Shown here: positions 5,606 to 7,730 of the stretch, in pieces | Numbering within the stretch: the stretch's first letter is position 1 | Layout: each line of letters begins with the position of its first letter | Assembly: GCA_039933015.1 (NCBI GenBank) | Contig: JBDTOX010000178.1 | Coordinates: forward strand, 1-7,730 | DNA from: JBDTOX01 sp039933015 | GTDB lineage: Bacteria; Pseudomonadota; Gammaproteobacteria; Burkholderiales; Methylophilaceae | Reading direction: 5' to 3' | Length of the DNA stretch: 7,730 nt | Made by a program: the position numbers and the translations under genes | The notes under the pieces: generated by a model | The model's input: the letters and a program-made list of their open reading frames with translations, nothing else | The model's database searches: none | Told to the model about the DNA's origin: nothing

Positions 5606-6871
5606 ATGTTTGAACGTTTAGCACAACGCTTCCAATCCGTTAGACAGCTAACGATGAGCTTGGCAGAGCCTTTATCTGAAGCTGATATGACCATACAGGC
5701 GGCTGAGTTTGTCAGCCCCGGCAAATGGCATTTAGCCCATACCACCTGGTTTTTCGAGGAATTCTTCTTGAGTGGCCTTGGTCAGACCTGGCCGCAATCC
5801 CAAGCCTATCGTTATCTATTCAATTCTTATTATGAAACAGTCGGCAATAGGCAGTCTCAAGGTAAACGCGGCCTGATTACCCGGCCGGGCCTCTCCGAAA
5901 TTCTCGATTACCGGCGCACTATTGACCAGGCTGTACTGGAGGCCCTGGACAAGGGAACAAGCCCTGAACTCGCAGAAATAATTGAACTGGGTCTGCATCA
6001 CGAACAGCAGCATCAGGAATTATTTCTTACGGATACCCTTTACAATTTGGCACAAAACCCTCTTTATCCAGCCTATCACGCTCAATCTGTGATAAATAAT
6101 TCCCACCAACCTACTGTGAAATCGGGCATGGTTGAATTTTCTGGTGGGCTGGAGTTCATTGGCCATGAAGGCAGTGGCTTTGGTTTCGATAATGAGTTTC
6201 CGCAACACAAGGTTTATCTGGAGCCATTCCAGCTAGCCAGTGATCTGGTGACCAATGCCGAGTGGATGGCGTTCATCGAAGATGGCGGATATGAAACCCC
6301 ATTGTTCTGGCTAGTGGATGGCTGGAAAACAGCCCAGGCTGAAAACTGGAAAATGCCGCTGCACTGGGTTAAAGACGACCATTATCACACCATGACCCTA
6401 GCCGGGTTACAGCCAATCCGGCCAGAAGCCCCTGTTAGCCATATCAGCTATTTTGAGGCGGATGCCTTTGCCAGATGGGCGGGGAAAAGGTTGCCTACCG
6501 AAGCCGAATGGGAAGTGGCTGCGCGCCAGCAGGAGCTAACAGGCCATTTCGCCGACTCAGGGAGCTATTACCCCAAGCCGCCAAGCGGCAACAGCAGCGG
6601 GCCTATACGGCAAATTTATGGGGATGTCTGGGAATGGACATCCAGCCCTTATGTTGCTTATCACGGATTCAAAAGCCTGCCCGGAGCAGTAGGTGAATAT
6701 AACGGCAAATTCATGAATGGCCAGTATATTTTACGTGGCGGTTCATGTGCCACACCGCTTGGTCATGTCCGGCCAAGTTACCGAAATTTTTTCTATCCGC
6801 ATCAGCGCTGGCAGTTTACCGGTCTCAGGCTGGCTGCTAATGGCCCGATACAGGCAAAAAATGAATATTAG
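5606..6871 (+). CDS. egtB: Ergothioneine biosynthesis sulfoxide synthase EgtB
   Basis: EgtB is a cytoplasmic non-heme iron enzyme that uses oxygen to join hercynine (trimethylhistidine) to a thiol donor, cysteine or gamma-glutamylcysteine, forming the sulfoxide precursor of ergothioneine. The 421-residue protein has the expected two parts. The N-terminal DinB-like domain supplies the three iron ligands: His45 in WHLAH, and His132 and His136 in HHEQQHQE. The C-terminal formylglycine-generating-enzyme-like domain (about 173-412) includes RLPTEAEWEVAAR (295-307), GDVWEWTSSPY (339-349), LRGGSCATP (376-384) and RPSYRNFF (389-396). Tyr75-Tyr76 in NSYYE may correspond to the paired active-site tyrosines of the Chloracidobacterium thermophilum enzyme, which needs an alignment to confirm. 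The ATG is fixed by GAGAGGA five bases upstream. Its last 11 bases overlap egtD in another frame, the expected two-gene arrangement. No egtA, egtC or egtE lies in the window, so the thiol donor cannot be deduced from neighbours. Confidence 0.95.
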   Translation: MFERLAQRFQSVRQLTMSLAEPLSEADMTIQAAEFVSPGKWHLAHTTWFFEEFFLSGLGQTWPQSQAYRYLFNSYYETVGNRQSQGKRGLITRPGLSEILDYRRTIDQAVLEALDKGTSPELAEIIELGLHHEQQHQELFLTDTLYNLAQNPLYPAYHAQSVINNSHQPTVKSGMVEFSGGLEFIGHEGSGFGFDNEFPQHKVYLEPFQLASDLVTNAEWMAFIEDGGYETPLFWLVDGWKTAQAENWKMPLHWVKDDHYHTMTLAGLQPIRPEAPVSHISYFEADAFARWAGKRLPTEAEWEVAARQQELTGHFADSGSYYPKPPSGNSSGPIRQIYGDVWEWTSSPYVAYHGFKSLPGAVGEYNGKFMNGQYILRGGSCATPLGHVRPSYRNFFYPHQRWQFTGLRLAANGPIQAKNEY

Positions 6872-7730
6872 CAGAGATAAGTACATCAACCTGGAGATCC
6901 AGTCTGCTTTCGCGGCTGACACCATCCATAGCCTGTCTCAAACTCCCAAGACCTTGTCCTGCAAATGGTTCTATGACGAAAACGGCTCCAGGCTTTTTGA
7001 AGAAATCACTCAAACTCCTGAGTATTACCTGACTCGCGTCGAAACAATGCTATTGCTGGATTTAGTATCAGAACTTGCTGCATTTATACAGCACATGGCA
7101 GTCGTAATTGAGCCTGGTAGCGGCTCCAGCATTAAAACCCGTGTTTTGCTGGAATCGCAGCCCCAATTACAGCAGTACATACCCATTGATATTTCAGAAG
7201 AATTTCTGTTTGACACAGCACGCCAACTCCAGCGTGATTTTCCAACACTGGAAATAGCGCCATTGGTGGCTGATTTTACCGCCCCCATGCCAGCATTGGC
7301 CATGGGTACGGAGATCGAGCGTATGGTGTTTTTCCCAGGCTCTACCATCGGCAACTTTACGCCGCAAGAAGCCAAACAGCTTTTACGCAATATCCATACG
7401 ATGGCGGGGAAAAATGCCTGGCTTTTAATCGGGGTGGATATGACGCAGGATGAAGACGTACTGTTAGCCGCATACAATGACGTTGCTGGCCTGACTTCTC
7501 AGTTCAACAAGAACATTCTCATCCGCGCCAATCGGGAATTGGGTGCTAATTTTGTTCCAACGTATTTTTCACATCACGCCTATTTCAATAAGATAGAACG
7601 CCGCGTGGAAATGCATCTGACCAGCGAGAAAAGTCAGGAAGTAGCAATAAACGGCCAAGTTTTTTACTTTGAGCAGGGCGAGACCATACACACTGAAAAC
7701 TGTTACAAATATTCCCGTACGGATTTCGAG
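6861..7730 (+). CDS. egtD: L-histidine N(alpha)-methyltransferase EgtD, C-terminus cut by window end
   Basis: EgtD uses S-adenosylmethionine to trimethylate the alpha-amino group of histidine, giving hercynine, the substrate of EgtB. The 290 codons present cover most of the roughly 320-residue family length. Motifs in order are KWFYDENGSRLFEEIT (35-50), PEYYLTR (53-59), the SAM-binding EPGSGSSIKTR (84-94), FFPGSTIGNF (157-166), AYNDVAG (204-210), RVEMHL (248-253) and HTENCYKY (277-284). Residue spacing matches Mycobacterium smegmatis EgtD closely: Asn165, Tyr205, Met251 and Glu279 would equal its Asn166, Tyr206, Met252 and Glu282. Position 281 is Cys where that enzyme has Ser284, a substrate contact. 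The ATG lies inside the end of egtB, 11 bases before its frame closes, with AGG (6852-6854) six bases upstream, so translation is probably coupled. A reverse-strand reading frame inside the gene (7025-7477) is a shadow. Confidence 0.95.
   Translation, partial: MNISRDKYINLEIQSAFAADTIHSLSQTPKTLSCKWFYDENGSRLFEEITQTPEYYLTRVETMLLLDLVSELAAFIQHMAVVIEPGSGSSIKTRVLLESQPQLQQYIPIDISEEFLFDTARQLQRDFPTLEIAPLVADFTAPMPALAMGTEIERMVFFPGSTIGNFTPQEAKQLLRNIHTMAGKNAWLLIGVDMTQDEDVLLAAYNDVAGLTSQFNKNILIRANRELGANFVPTYFSHHAYFNKIERRVEMHLTSEKSQEVAINGQVFYFEQGETIHTENCYKYSRTDFE

Noticed and set aside
7025..7477. Minus-strand 150-codon frame opposite egtD
   Set aside because: It is fully antisense to a well-recognised gene, Ser/Asn/Cys-rich and low in complexity, with no family resemblance.
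1..7730. Mobile element, CRISPR array, toxin-antitoxin pair or defence island
   Set aside because: No transposase, integrase, regularly spaced repeats, small paired genes or composition shift was seen; every long frame is accounted for by housekeeping or stress genes.

Overview
This 7,730-base window is ordinary bacterial chromosome with moderate GC, and gene style and codon use look uniform throughout. The protein set (TrhO, long-chain ChrA, a Yip1-family membrane protein, SrkA/YihE, EgtB and EgtD) suggests a Gram-negative proteobacterium. A betaproteobacterium is my best guess, but that is an inference I could not test by a database search.

Layout. The left end (1-105, minus strand) holds the first 35 codons of a PIG-L/LmbE-type deacetylase. 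After a 289-base gap comes trhO (395-1324, minus), which encodes the rhodanese-like tRNA uridine-34 hydroxylase. A 255-base divergent region (1325-1579) separates trhO from chrA (1580-2947, plus) and carries a plausible sigma-70 promoter and a leader with competing inverted repeats. Next are a five-helix Yip1-family membrane protein (3070-3669) with a clear intrinsic terminator behind it, an exported glutathione-peroxidase-family protein starting at a TTG codon (3836-4366), and an intergenic stretch with two inverted repeats. Then come srkA (4511-5515) and the ergothioneine pair egtB (5606-6871) and egtD (6861-7730, cut by the window end after 290 codons), which overlap by 11 bases.

How the genes relate. 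Only egtB and egtD clearly form one pathway. EgtD makes hercynine from histidine and EgtB joins it to a thiol donor on the way to ergothioneine. Several other genes also concern redox chemistry or stress: the peroxidase, SrkA (a stress-response kinase), ChrA (export of the oxidant chromate) and TrhO (an oxygen-dependent tRNA modification). This looks like a loose stress-defence neighbourhood rather than one operon.

I saw no mobile element, CRISPR array, tRNA or rRNA gene, and no convincing undescribed system. The best points for a second look are the chrA leader, a Cys in EgtD where the mycobacterial enzyme has a substrate-contacting Ser, and the altered active-site motif of the exported peroxidase.
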